Assembly: GCA_938014215.1 (NCBI GenBank)
Contig: CALLRW010000001.1
Location: 199,715-263,714, forward strand
Origin: an uncultured Alistipes sp.
GTDB lineage: Bacteria > Bacteroidota > Bacteroidia > Bacteroidales > Rikenellaceae
Length of the DNA: 64,000 nt
Reading direction: 5' to 3'
The position numbers and the translations under genes are program-made. The notes beneath the pieces were generated by a model. It was not told the origin of the DNA, made no database searches, and worked only from the letters and a program-made list of their open reading frames with translations. Positions 9,055 through 16,839 of the stretch are shown here, one piece after another. Each line of letters starts with the position of its first letter. The first letter of the stretch is position 1.

Positions 9055-9861
9055 ATGAAAACGTATCGGATCGTATGGATGGCGGTCTGCCTGCTGCTGG
9101 CGGGCGGACGGAGCCTGGCGCAGCAGAACGAACGGGTCCGCATGGTGCGGGGCGTGCGGGGCGAATTTGCCATGGTGCTCGCCAACTCCGACGTGACGGG
9201 GCGCGAGGCGGCTCAGCGGGCCCGCGACGACGCCCGGCGCCGGGCCGTCGAGAAGGTCTGCGGCTCGCGGATGAGCATCTGGGAGCGGATGGAGATCTCG
9301 TCGGCCGGCGAAACCTTCAACAGCACCACCCTTCACCAGATCGACGGCGAGGTGGTCTCCTTCTTGGTTGTCGACGAGGGGGTCCGGCAGTCGGAGGTGC
9401 GCCCCTCGGAGGTGATCTTCTACTGCGTGGCCGATGTCGAGGTGAAGCGCGGCGTGGAGCCCGATCCCGACTTTGTCGCCCGCGTCGACGGGCTGCGCAG
9501 CGTCTACCTGGCCGGCGACCGGCTGGAGTTCACGGTGACGCCGGCGGCCGACTGCTGGCTGAAGATCTTCCTGTTCGAGGAGTCCGGCAGAAGCTATACG
9601 CTCTATCCTAACGCCTATGACCGTTCGCAACAGCTGCGGCGCAACCAGCCGATGGCCTTCCCGCAGGCGGTCGACTTCATCGTGGAGAAGTGCACGGAGC
9701 GTCCCACGGAGGTCAACCGCCTGATCTTCCTCTTCACGAAGAGCGAACGGCCGTTCCTGGAGGCCGAACCCTCGCGCGAAGAGGTCGAGAAGTGGATGGC
9801 GCTGATCCCCAACGACGAAAAATATATCGTCCTTTCGACCGTCGACATCCGTGCCGAATGA
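9055..9861 (+). CDS. Exported FlgT/LPP20-like protein with C-terminal DUF4384 domain
   Basis: I chose the start at 9055 because MKTYRIVWMAVCLLLAGGRSLAQ is a proper signal peptide; the frame extends upstream to 8926 but overlaps the previous gene. The product has 268 residues. Residues 25-140 resemble the FlgT N-terminal/LPP20 fold, with the helix REAAQRARDDARRRAVEKVCG followed by beta strands. Residues about 145-265 fit DUF4384, with RLEFTVTPAADCWLKIFLFEE and LYPNAYDRSQQL. In other bacteria DUF4384 proteins often occur beside caspase-like proteases, as here, where the caspase gene starts 69 bp downstream. The role is probably structural or regulatory in the envelope; this is inference from context. 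Confidence 0.72.
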   Translation: MKTYRIVWMAVCLLLAGGRSLAQQNERVRMVRGVRGEFAMVLANSDVTGREAAQRARDDARRRAVEKVCGSRMSIWERMEISSAGETFNSTTLHQIDGEVVSFLVVDEGVRQSEVRPSEVIFYCVADVEVKRGVEPDPDFVARVDGLRSVYLAGDRLEFTVTPAADCWLKIFLFEESGRSYTLYPNAYDRSQQLRRNQPMAFPQAVDFIVEKCTERPTEVNRLIFLFTKSERPFLEAEPSREEVEKWMALIPNDEKYIVLSTVDIRAE

Positions 9862-9930
9862 CCCGGAGACCTCGAGCTCCGGGAATCCGGCGCGTTGCGG
9901 ATCGCGACGATCGCAAACCGTGATGAAACC

Positions 9931-12072
9931 ATGAAACCGATTTTGACCCTTTTTCTTCTCCTGTGGCTGACGCTGCCGCTTGCGGGACAGAATGCGCAGG
10001 ATCCGGATCTTGACATCCTGCTGAGTCTGACCTCCCGCACGGTCCGCCACGATAATTCGGGAAGCTACATCCTCTTCACGACGGATCGCGACGGCGAGCA
10101 GAAGGTCTATACGCAGGAGATCCTCGCGATCGATCGCTACAACTACCTGGTTCGCGCCCTCCATCTCGGCCGCTATCGCTACGGCGTGATGGATATTCTG
10201 GGCAATCTGGTCGTGCCGATCCGCTACGCCAGCGTCACGAAGATTCAGTCCGGCCGGGAGTGGCGGCAGGGCGAGGCCGAGCGCCGGCGGCTCGAACCCG
10301 CCTATCAGGCTCGCTACGAGCAGATCCGGCTGATCCGCTCCGACCACGAACAGCGGCGGCAGTTTGCCGCCATGCTCGGACGGCTGCGGCAGTCGTGGAG
10401 CGCGAAATGCAGCGAAACGCACCCCTTCCGACGGGGCAACGGCCTCCTGAAACGGGTCCGGATCGGCGACCGGTACGGCGTGACCGATTCGCTGGACAAC
10501 CTGCTGCTCGACGTGAAATATACCGAGATCCGTCTGATCGGCACCGATACGCACCAGCCCTATAACCGTCTCTTCCCGGTGCGCGAGGAGCAGACCGGGA
10601 CGAACTACAGCTTTGTCGACTACATCGGCGATTATGTCTGGCAGAACCAGGAGATCCGTCTCGACGATCGTCTTTCGTGGGGTCGGGAGCGGGGGCGCGA
10701 CTGTTACGTCTACCGCGATCTGACGAACGACGACTCCTATTATTATGTCGACAAGGACCGCCGCAGCATCGATCTCGACAAGTTCTGCACCCGTTTCGTG
10801 ACGCTCAACATGGAGAACTGGATCCGCAAGGACGAGTTCGAGTCGCTGGAGGAGTATCAGCTGCGCCAGTCGACCCTCTACGAACAGATGGCCATGGAGT
10901 ACTATGCGCAGTGTGCCGTGGCGCTCTACCTGCGGCTCTATCCCGACGTGCGCCCCTTCGAGTTGTGTGAATACGACAAGGACAACGGCTCCTTTCTGAT
11001 CAAGTCCCGCATCGGTCATATCGCCGTGGCGGTCCCCTTCGAGCAGAGCATGGAGTTCCGCCGCGAGTGGACCCAGAACCGGATCCGCTGCCAGGAGATC
11101 CGCTTCACGGCCTCGGGTGAGGAGCTGACCCTCTCGGGAATCTCGCTCCGCGCGCCCGGCCGCACCTACGTGGGAAGCCGCAAGGTCGATTACTACGCCT
11201 ACAACGTCGAGACCGAGGGCGACCGGCTCGTTGTCCGGATCCGCGAGTCGACCGGTGAAGCCGCGCAGCAGTCGACCGTGACGGTCCCCCGTTCGGACGT
11301 GGATGTCTACATCCCGAGCTGCTACGCCAGTGACGAGAAGACGTTCGTGGTGATCATCTCCAACGAGAACTACACGCGCCTGTCGACCGTTCCCTATGCG
11401 CTGAACGACGGCGAGACCTTCCGCAAGTACTGCAACCGTACGCTGGGCATTCCCGAGGCCAACATCCGCATCTATCGCGATGCCACCTTCGTCGAGATGC
11501 GGCGGGCGGTCTCCGACGTGCGCGAACTGGCCTCGGTCTACCAGGAGCCCGTGCGGGTCATCTTCTACTATTCGGGCCACGGCGCCCCCTACGGCTCGGC
11601 GAACGAGCCCTATCTGCTGCCGGTCGACGCCTTCGGGGTCGACCCCGTGACCTGCTACTCGAAGCGGGAGCTCTACGACGAACTGAGCCGGATGAACATC
11701 TCCTCGTCGATCGTCTTTCTCGATGCCTGCTTCTGCGGCGAGGGTCGTGACGCGAAACTGCTGGCCTCGACTGCCGGAGCCCGGGCCGTGAAGCTGATTC
11801 CGCGCGAGACGGCTGTCCCCTCGAAGGTCGTCGCCTTCAACGCAACCTCGCAGGACGAAACGGCGTTGCCCTACGCCGAAAAGGGCCACGGAATGTTCAC
11901 CTACTTCCTGCTCAAGAAGCTGCAGGAGACCTCCGGCGATGTCACGCTGGGCGATCTGGCCAACTACCTGCGGACGCAGGTCATGCTCTATTCGAAACGC
12001 GTCAACGACAAACTGCAGGTCCCGACGGTCAGCGGCGAAGGCATCCCCGACTGGGAAAATCTGAAATTGTAA
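9931..12072 (+). CDS. Exported WG-repeat and caspase-fold (C14) protease
   Basis: The start at 9931 gives a good signal peptide (MKPILTLFLLLWLTLPLAGQ); an in-frame ATG at 9895 would put 12 charged residues before it. The product has 713 residues. The N-terminal part holds at least two WG-like beta repeats (RYRYGVMDILGNLVVPIRYA and a second around DRYGVTDSLDNLLLDVKY). The C-terminal part, about residues 460-700, is a p20-type caspase domain with catalytic His550 in YYSGHG and Cys600 in LDACFCG. Both catalytic residues are present, so an active clan CD peptidase is likely, acting outside the cytoplasm. The gene stops 6 bp before the transglutaminase-like gene, so the two are almost certainly co-expressed. 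The substrate is unknown. Confidence 0.85.
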   Translation: MKPILTLFLLLWLTLPLAGQNAQDPDLDILLSLTSRTVRHDNSGSYILFTTDRDGEQKVYTQEILAIDRYNYLVRALHLGRYRYGVMDILGNLVVPIRYASVTKIQSGREWRQGEAERRRLEPAYQARYEQIRLIRSDHEQRRQFAAMLGRLRQSWSAKCSETHPFRRGNGLLKRVRIGDRYGVTDSLDNLLLDVKYTEIRLIGTDTHQPYNRLFPVREEQTGTNYSFVDYIGDYVWQNQEIRLDDRLSWGRERGRDCYVYRDLTNDDSYYYVDKDRRSIDLDKFCTRFVTLNMENWIRKDEFESLEEYQLRQSTLYEQMAMEYYAQCAVALYLRLYPDVRPFELCEYDKDNGSFLIKSRIGHIAVAVPFEQSMEFRREWTQNRIRCQEIRFTASGEELTLSGISLRAPGRTYVGSRKVDYYAYNVETEGDRLVVRIRESTGEAAQQSTVTVPRSDVDVYIPSCYASDEKTFVVIISNENYTRLSTVPYALNDGETFRKYCNRTLGIPEANIRIYRDATFVEMRRAVSDVRELASVYQEPVRVIFYYSGHGAPYGSANEPYLLPVDAFGVDPVTCYSKRELYDELSRMNISSSIVFLDACFCGEGRDAKLLASTAGARAVKLIPRETAVPSKVVAFNATSQDETALPYAEKGHGMFTYFLLKKLQETSGDVTLGDLANYLRTQVMLYSKRVNDKLQVPTVSGEGIPDWENLKL

Positions 12073-12078
12073 CGTGCC

Positions 12079-13518
12079 ATGAAAACCGCGTTTGTCACCC
12101 TCCTGGCCGTAACCCTGCTGGGGACGGTCAGGGCCCAGCAGCCAACGGCCGAGCAGGAGTATGAGGCCTTCCGCAACCGTTCGCTGCAGGAGTATGCCTC
12201 GTTCCGCGATCGGGTCAATACCGAGTATGCCGAGTTTGTCCGCCATCCCTGGAAGCGGGTCGAGAGCCGGCCGGCGCTGCCCCTCCCGAAGCCCGATCCG
12301 CCGGTCGCTCCGCACTTCCGGCCCGATGACCGGCCCGCCGAACCGCAAACCGTCCCCTTCGACACGGTGACCCCGCCGCGTGACCCCGTCGTGCAGCCGC
12401 GGCCCGTCGAGCCGATTCCCGATCCGGTCGATCCGGTCGGGGAGCGGATGACGTTCGACCTCTTCGGGGCGACGTGTTCGGTACGCATCGACCGTGAGAC
12501 GGTTGCGCCGATCGAGGATACCTCGGAGCGGAGCGTGGCCGAGGCCTGGAAGAGGCTCTCCGGCGACCGTTCCCGGGCGCTGTTGCAGGACTGTCTCCGC
12601 CTGCGCGACAGCCTCCATCTGTGCGACTGGGCCTACGTGCAGCTCTGCCGCAGCCTCTCGGCGGCGCTCTACGGAAGTGCCGATACGAACGACGGCGTAT
12701 TGTTGCGGGCCTATCTGCTCTCGCAGTCGGGCTATGCAATGCGGCTGGCCCGCAGCGGCAACCGCCTCTATCTGCTCCTGCCGCCCGACGTGGTGGTCTA
12801 CGGGCGGAAGTTCCTCGAAATCAACGGTACCCGTTTCTACATCTTCGACTCCTCGTTCCAGGGCGGCGGACTCCGCCTCTGCGACTTTGCGTTCCCGGGT
12901 GAGAAGCCGTTTTCGCTCTACATCGAGCGGCTGCCCGCGCTGCCCGACAGGGAGGTGTTCTGCCGGGTGTTCGACGAGTCGTCTCTGCCCGAAACGGGGG
13001 TTCCCTTCTGCCCGAATCAGAATCTGATGCGTTTCTTCGACACCTACCCCTATTGCCGCTGGGACGTGCACGCCCTGACCCCGCTGAGCGACAAGGCCCG
13101 TCAGGCTCTCTATCCCGCTTTGCGGCAGGCCATTGCCGGGAAGAGTCCGGCCGAGGCGGCCAACGTGCTGATCCATTTCGTCCAGCGCGCCTTCGACTAC
13201 CAGACCGATCAGCAGCAGTTCGGTTACGAGCGGCCGTTGTTTGCCGACGAGACTCTCAATTACCCCTACAGCGACTGCGAGGACCGTTCGATTCTCTTCT
13301 CCGTACTGATCCGCGAGTTGTTGGGGCTGGATGTCGTGCTGATCAACTACCCGAACCATCTGGCGACGGCGGTCTGCTTCGATGAGGAGGTGACGGGCGA
13401 CTATCTGGAGATCGACCGCCGCCGCTTCATCGTCTGCGACCCGACCTACATCGGAGCCGACATCGGGCGGACGATGCCGGGAATGGACAATCAGACGGCC
13501 GAGATCATCCGATTGTAA
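12079..13518 (+). CDS. Exported transglutaminase-fold protein
   Basis: This is a 479-residue protein with a signal peptide (cleavage after VRAQ). Residues 60-125 are a proline-rich linker. The C-terminal part, from about residue 370, is a transglutaminase-like cysteine peptidase fold with the full triad: Cys400 in YSDCEDRS, His427 in NHLATAV and Asp454 in VCDPTY. The Y-x-D-C-E-D-R-S signature is typical of bacterial transglutaminase-like proteins that hydrolyse or remodel peptides rather than cross-link. It is the last gene of the 8.3-13.5 kb operon, 6 bp after the caspase-like gene. Two exported thiol peptidase folds in one operon suggest envelope protein processing or peptide turnover, but no substrate is evident. 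Confidence 0.82.
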   Translation: MKTAFVTLLAVTLLGTVRAQQPTAEQEYEAFRNRSLQEYASFRDRVNTEYAEFVRHPWKRVESRPALPLPKPDPPVAPHFRPDDRPAEPQTVPFDTVTPPRDPVVQPRPVEPIPDPVDPVGERMTFDLFGATCSVRIDRETVAPIEDTSERSVAEAWKRLSGDRSRALLQDCLRLRDSLHLCDWAYVQLCRSLSAALYGSADTNDGVLLRAYLLSQSGYAMRLARSGNRLYLLLPPDVVVYGRKFLEINGTRFYIFDSSFQGGGLRLCDFAFPGEKPFSLYIERLPALPDREVFCRVFDESSLPETGVPFCPNQNLMRFFDTYPYCRWDVHALTPLSDKARQALYPALRQAIAGKSPAEAANVLIHFVQRAFDYQTDQQQFGYERPLFADETLNYPYSDCEDRSILFSVLIRELLGLDVVLINYPNHLATAVCFDEEVTGDYLEIDRRRFIVCDPTYIGADIGRTMPGMDNQTAEIIRL

Positions 13519-13581
13519 GCCATCTTCCCCGGTTCGGGGCGTGTATCCGGGGCGTCGCATCCGGTGCCGGACCGACTTTTG

Positions 13582-13634
13582 AAAACGGAGTTGCGTCGGG
13601 CGGTGTAAACCGTCCGGCCGACTCCGTTTTGATC
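13582..13634 (+). terminator. Strong terminator after the caspase operon
   Basis: Outer arms AAAACGGAGT (13582-13591) and ACTCCGTTTT (13621-13630) enclose an inner stem around CGGGCGGT and ACCGTCCG. The T-run makes it a classical intrinsic terminator. The rest of the 13519-13969 gap holds no gene I can support. Its last 150 bases become AT-rich (13800-13845) and probably carry the promoter of the next gene, but no exact TAnnTTTG element is visible. Confidence 0.85.
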
Positions 13635-13969
13635 GTAGAAGACCCGGTCACCGGCCGACTCTCACTGAACCATCGCCGATCCCGGTCGGACCGGAAACTG
13701 CCGTGCGGATCCGCTGCGCACCCTCCTCCGGCCGACCTTCACGGACCTCTTCCGGAGTGCGCCCTTTGCGGATATTGTGCTGAAAAGATCGTTGGGAGGT
13801 CCCGTTTTTCAGTTTTTTGAAAATTTATTGCTAAATTAGCGGAGTTGCATGCGCAAAATGGTCCCGCGGTTCGTACCATTCCCGGCCCCGATGCCGGTGT
13901 ATTGCGATGGAAATACCGTCCCGGACTGCATGCCCCCTGTTTCCCGGCCTCGGCCGTAAAGATAAATGT

Positions 13970-15775
13970 ATGAAGAAACTGATCCTCCTTCTCGCTTGCC
14001 TTGTTTCGTTGCCGTTTGTCTCCCCCTGTCGCGGAGCGTCGCGTTCGATGGACCCCGAACAGATAGCCTGTTCCAAACGCATCGACTCCCTGCGCAGCCA
14101 GGCCATGGACTATCTGCGTGCCCATCAGCCCGATTCGGTGATTCAATGTGCCGATCAGATCTCGCTCCTCTCCGCCGACGAAAAGGCCATGCACGGCGAA
14201 AAGGGACGCTGGCTCCATTTCAAGGCGCTCTCCTATGCCGGCGAACTCTACCTGGCGACCGATGGCTACGGCCATGCCAAGGAGCTGCTGGACCAGGCGA
14301 TGGCCATCTGGAAGAGACTCGAGGAGGAGCATGCTCCCGTTGAGGATTTCTATTCGGCCTGCGTGATGTACAACGCGCTGGGCCTCTACGAAATCAAGGA
14401 GCGCATGAACTACGAGACGGCCACCGAACTCTTTATCGCCGGTCTCGAACTGGCCCGCCAGTATTCGGCTCCGACGGATTATGCCGTGATGTACTACAAC
14501 CTGATCATGTCGTGTTTCGTGCGCGAAGACCCCTCCGGTCTGAAATATGCCCTCGAACTCTACGAGGACGGCAAAACCCTCGACAGCGAGAAGATGATCT
14601 TCATGGGGGAGTACTCCGCCGCCATGATGTACTATGTGGCCGGGGACTATGCACGGGCCGAGCAGTTCGTGGTCAAGGCGATCGAAAGCTCCTATGCGCA
14701 GATCGACATGATCGGAATCAGCTGTCTTTATGCCAATATCCTGACCGCGCTCGGTGACTACCGGCGGGCCGGAGACTATTTCCGTTCGGCCTGGGAGCAC
14801 AAGGAGAATCAGCAGGCCACGCGTTCGAGCTATCTCTGTCTCTCCTACGGGGAGTATCTGCTCAAGACCGGCAAACCCGACACAGCCCGGGAGATCTTCC
14901 GTGAAGGGCTGCGTCTGGCGTCCGACAAGCAGGATCGCGTCTTCACCTACCGGCTCTACGACGGCCTGGCCCGGGCCGACGCCACGCTGGGCGACTACGA
15001 GGATGCCTACCGCCACCAGCGGATCTTCAAGCAGGAGTCCGACAGCATCTTCAACATCCAGCGCGAACGGGCTGTCAATGAACTGACCATCAAATACGAA
15101 TCGGCCCGGCACGAGGCAATCATCCAGAAGAAGAACAACCAGCTGCAGGTGCTTGTCCTCTCGTCGTCGGCCGTCCTGGTCATTCTGGTGATCGTCTTCT
15201 ACATGTATCGCAAGAAGGACCGGATGTACGGTGCGATGGCGCGGCAGTACAAGGAGAGTATCTTCAAGGAGCAGAAACTCGAGAAGCTCATCTCCCGGCT
15301 TCGGGAAGAGAAGCGGGATCTCGAGGAGCGGATGCAGCCCTATCTGCCGGAGCCTGCGGAGGAGCCGGAGGCCGGGACGGGAAGCGCCTGCGGAGGATCG
15401 GATCAGGAGCGGCTCGACGAACTCTTCGCACGGCTCGAGGATCTGATGACCTTCGGCCGTCTCTACCGCGAAGCGAATCTGACCCGAAGCCGGGTGGCCG
15501 AACTTCTGGGCACCAACCGCACCTACCTGTCGCAGGCGATCAACGAAAAGACCGGAAAAAATTTCAACCAGTTCGTCAACGGCTACCGGATTGCCGAGGC
15601 GCTGCAGATCCTTTCGGACCCGAACAACGACTCTTCGATGAAGGCCATTGCCATCGAAACGGGTTTCGGAACCCCGAATACCTTCTTCAAGATCTTCCGG
15701 GCGGAGACCGGAATGACTCCTTCGAAATATCGGGAAAAGATTATCGAGTGTTGTAACGACAATTTGCCGATCTGA
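13970..15775 (+). CDS. Membrane-anchored TPR regulator with cytoplasmic AraC-type DNA-binding domain
   Basis: The start at 13970 places a signal peptide at the very N-terminus (MKKLILLLACLVSLPF); the frame extends 21 codons upstream without one. The product has 601 residues. Residues 25-380 form a series of TPR-like helical repeats predicted to be periplasmic. One transmembrane helix (LVLSSSAVLVILVIVFYMY) lies at about residues 390-410. A charged coiled-coil linker follows, then a C-terminal AraC/XylS helix-turn-helix domain (VAELLGTNRTYLSQAINEKT and GFGTPNTFFKIFRAETGMTP). There is no kinase or receiver domain, so it would transmit a periplasmic signal directly to DNA. It precedes two lipoprotein genes that are plausible targets. 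Confidence 0.88.
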   Translation: MKKLILLLACLVSLPFVSPCRGASRSMDPEQIACSKRIDSLRSQAMDYLRAHQPDSVIQCADQISLLSADEKAMHGEKGRWLHFKALSYAGELYLATDGYGHAKELLDQAMAIWKRLEEEHAPVEDFYSACVMYNALGLYEIKERMNYETATELFIAGLELARQYSAPTDYAVMYYNLIMSCFVREDPSGLKYALELYEDGKTLDSEKMIFMGEYSAAMMYYVAGDYARAEQFVVKAIESSYAQIDMIGISCLYANILTALGDYRRAGDYFRSAWEHKENQQATRSSYLCLSYGEYLLKTGKPDTAREIFREGLRLASDKQDRVFTYRLYDGLARADATLGDYEDAYRHQRIFKQESDSIFNIQRERAVNELTIKYESARHEAIIQKKNNQLQVLVLSSSAVLVILVIVFYMYRKKDRMYGAMARQYKESIFKEQKLEKLISRLREEKRDLEERMQPYLPEPAEEPEAGTGSACGGSDQERLDELFARLEDLMTFGRLYREANLTRSRVAELLGTNRTYLSQAINEKTGKNFNQFVNGYRIAEALQILSDPNNDSSMKAIAIETGFGTPNTFFKIFRAETGMTPSKYREKIIECCNDNLPI

Positions 15776-15821
15776 TGTTCGAACGGGCTTGCAGGAGTGC
15801 TTTTTATTGGCGGTTAATTGT

Positions 15822-15829
15822 TAGTTTTG
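15822..15829 (+). promoter_or_regulatory. Probable -7 promoter element of the lipoprotein pair
   Basis: TAGTTTTG matches TAnnTTTG and lies 34 bp before the ATG at 15863. No good -33 TTTG sits at the usual distance, which fits a promoter that depends on an activator such as the upstream AraC-type regulator. Confidence 0.5.
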
Positions 15830-15862
15830 TGAAAACCAATCAAACAAAATGCACTCTCTTGT

Positions 15863-16834
15863 ATGAAAATGAAGCCCCTGTTTGTGTGCTGCATGCTGCT
15901 ATGCCTGTTGTCCTGCAGCAAAGATGATGAGGTGACCCCGGGGAAGGTTCTGGAGCAGATCCGCTTCGATCAGGATGAGATCACCCTGCAGATCGGCCAG
16001 AGCGCAACGCTTGCCGTTACGCTCGTGCCCGAGGATATCGATGTGGACCTGGTCTGGTCGTCGACCGACAGCCGGGTCGCTGCGGTGGAGAACGGTGTCG
16101 TCTCGGCCCTGGCCCGAGGCGAGGCTACGGTAAAGGCTGCCAGCGGCAAGCATGTCGCCATGTGCCGCGTCGTGGTTGAGGAGCCGCGCAAGGCGGTCGA
16201 CGTGGGCTATTATTATCTGGACAATGGACGCGTGACGGAGTTGCTGCCGCCCCTTTCGGAGGGCCGGGCCGTGGGCGTTGTCTTCAGCTACGACGAGCAG
16301 GCCGGAACCTGCCGCATTGTCTCCCTGAATCAGAAACAGAGCAAATGGTCGCTGGACTACGAAGAGACCGGCGCGACGGATTACGCCGACGGCCGTGCCA
16401 ATACGGAACGGATCCATACGTTGGACGACTGGCGGACCAACTATCCGGCCTTTGTCTGGGTCGATGAACAGCAGGCCGGTAACATCACCTGGTACATGCC
16501 CTCGGCTTGGGAGATGAAGGAGCTCTTCGCGGCGATGTCGGGGCTGAAACTGGTCGATGAGGCACAGGGCGAGGGTATGCTGGCCGACTGGGGCGACGAT
16601 ACCGACATGCCGGGCTACGATTCGGAAGAGGCCCGCGAGGCCCGCGACCGCTTCAACCAGACGATTCTGGATGCCGGCGGCGCCCGCATCGGCGGATTCT
16701 ACTACACCAGCACCGAGTGCTCGAAGACCGATGTCTGGCTGCTGAATTTCAACTATGGCAGAACGTACGCCAGCGGCAAGCCGTTCGATCGGAATGTGCG
16801 AGTCGTCGCAGAAGTCAAATTTAATCAGGAGTAA
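15863..16834 (+). CDS. Lipoprotein with bacterial Ig-like (Big_2) domain
   Basis: This is a 323-residue lipoprotein with lipobox LLSC at about residue 18. Residues 30-110 form a Big_2 Ig-like domain, with IRFDQDEITLQIGQSATLAV, the WSSTDSRVAAVENGVVSAL segment and GEATVKA. The C-terminal 200 residues resemble the DUF1566-like region of Bacteroidales surface proteins, with VGVVFSYDEQAG, a WYMPSAWEMKELF segment and YYTSTECSKTDVWLLNF. Such proteins are usually surface-exposed and may be adhesins or fimbria-associated, but no ligand can be named. It is followed 5 bp later by a larger lipoprotein, so the two form an operon just downstream of a TPR/AraC regulator. Confidence 0.75.
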   Translation: MKMKPLFVCCMLLCLLSCSKDDEVTPGKVLEQIRFDQDEITLQIGQSATLAVTLVPEDIDVDLVWSSTDSRVAAVENGVVSALARGEATVKAASGKHVAMCRVVVEEPRKAVDVGYYYLDNGRVTELLPPLSEGRAVGVVFSYDEQAGTCRIVSLNQKQSKWSLDYEETGATDYADGRANTERIHTLDDWRTNYPAFVWVDEQQAGNITWYMPSAWEMKELFAAMSGLKLVDEAQGEGMLADWGDDTDMPGYDSEEAREARDRFNQTILDAGGARIGGFYYTSTECSKTDVWLLNFNYGRTYASGKPFDRNVRVVAEVKFNQE

Positions 16835-16839
16835 ACCGT

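Noticed and set aside
8938..13560. A 1540-codon open frame on the minus strand across the caspase operon.
   Set aside because: It is antisense to four genes with signal peptides and catalytic motifs. It lacks any domain feature and reflects GC-rich third-position bias.
13629..13820. A 63-codon plus-strand frame after the caspase operon.
   Set aside because: It starts inside a terminator hairpin, has no promoter and shows unnatural composition.
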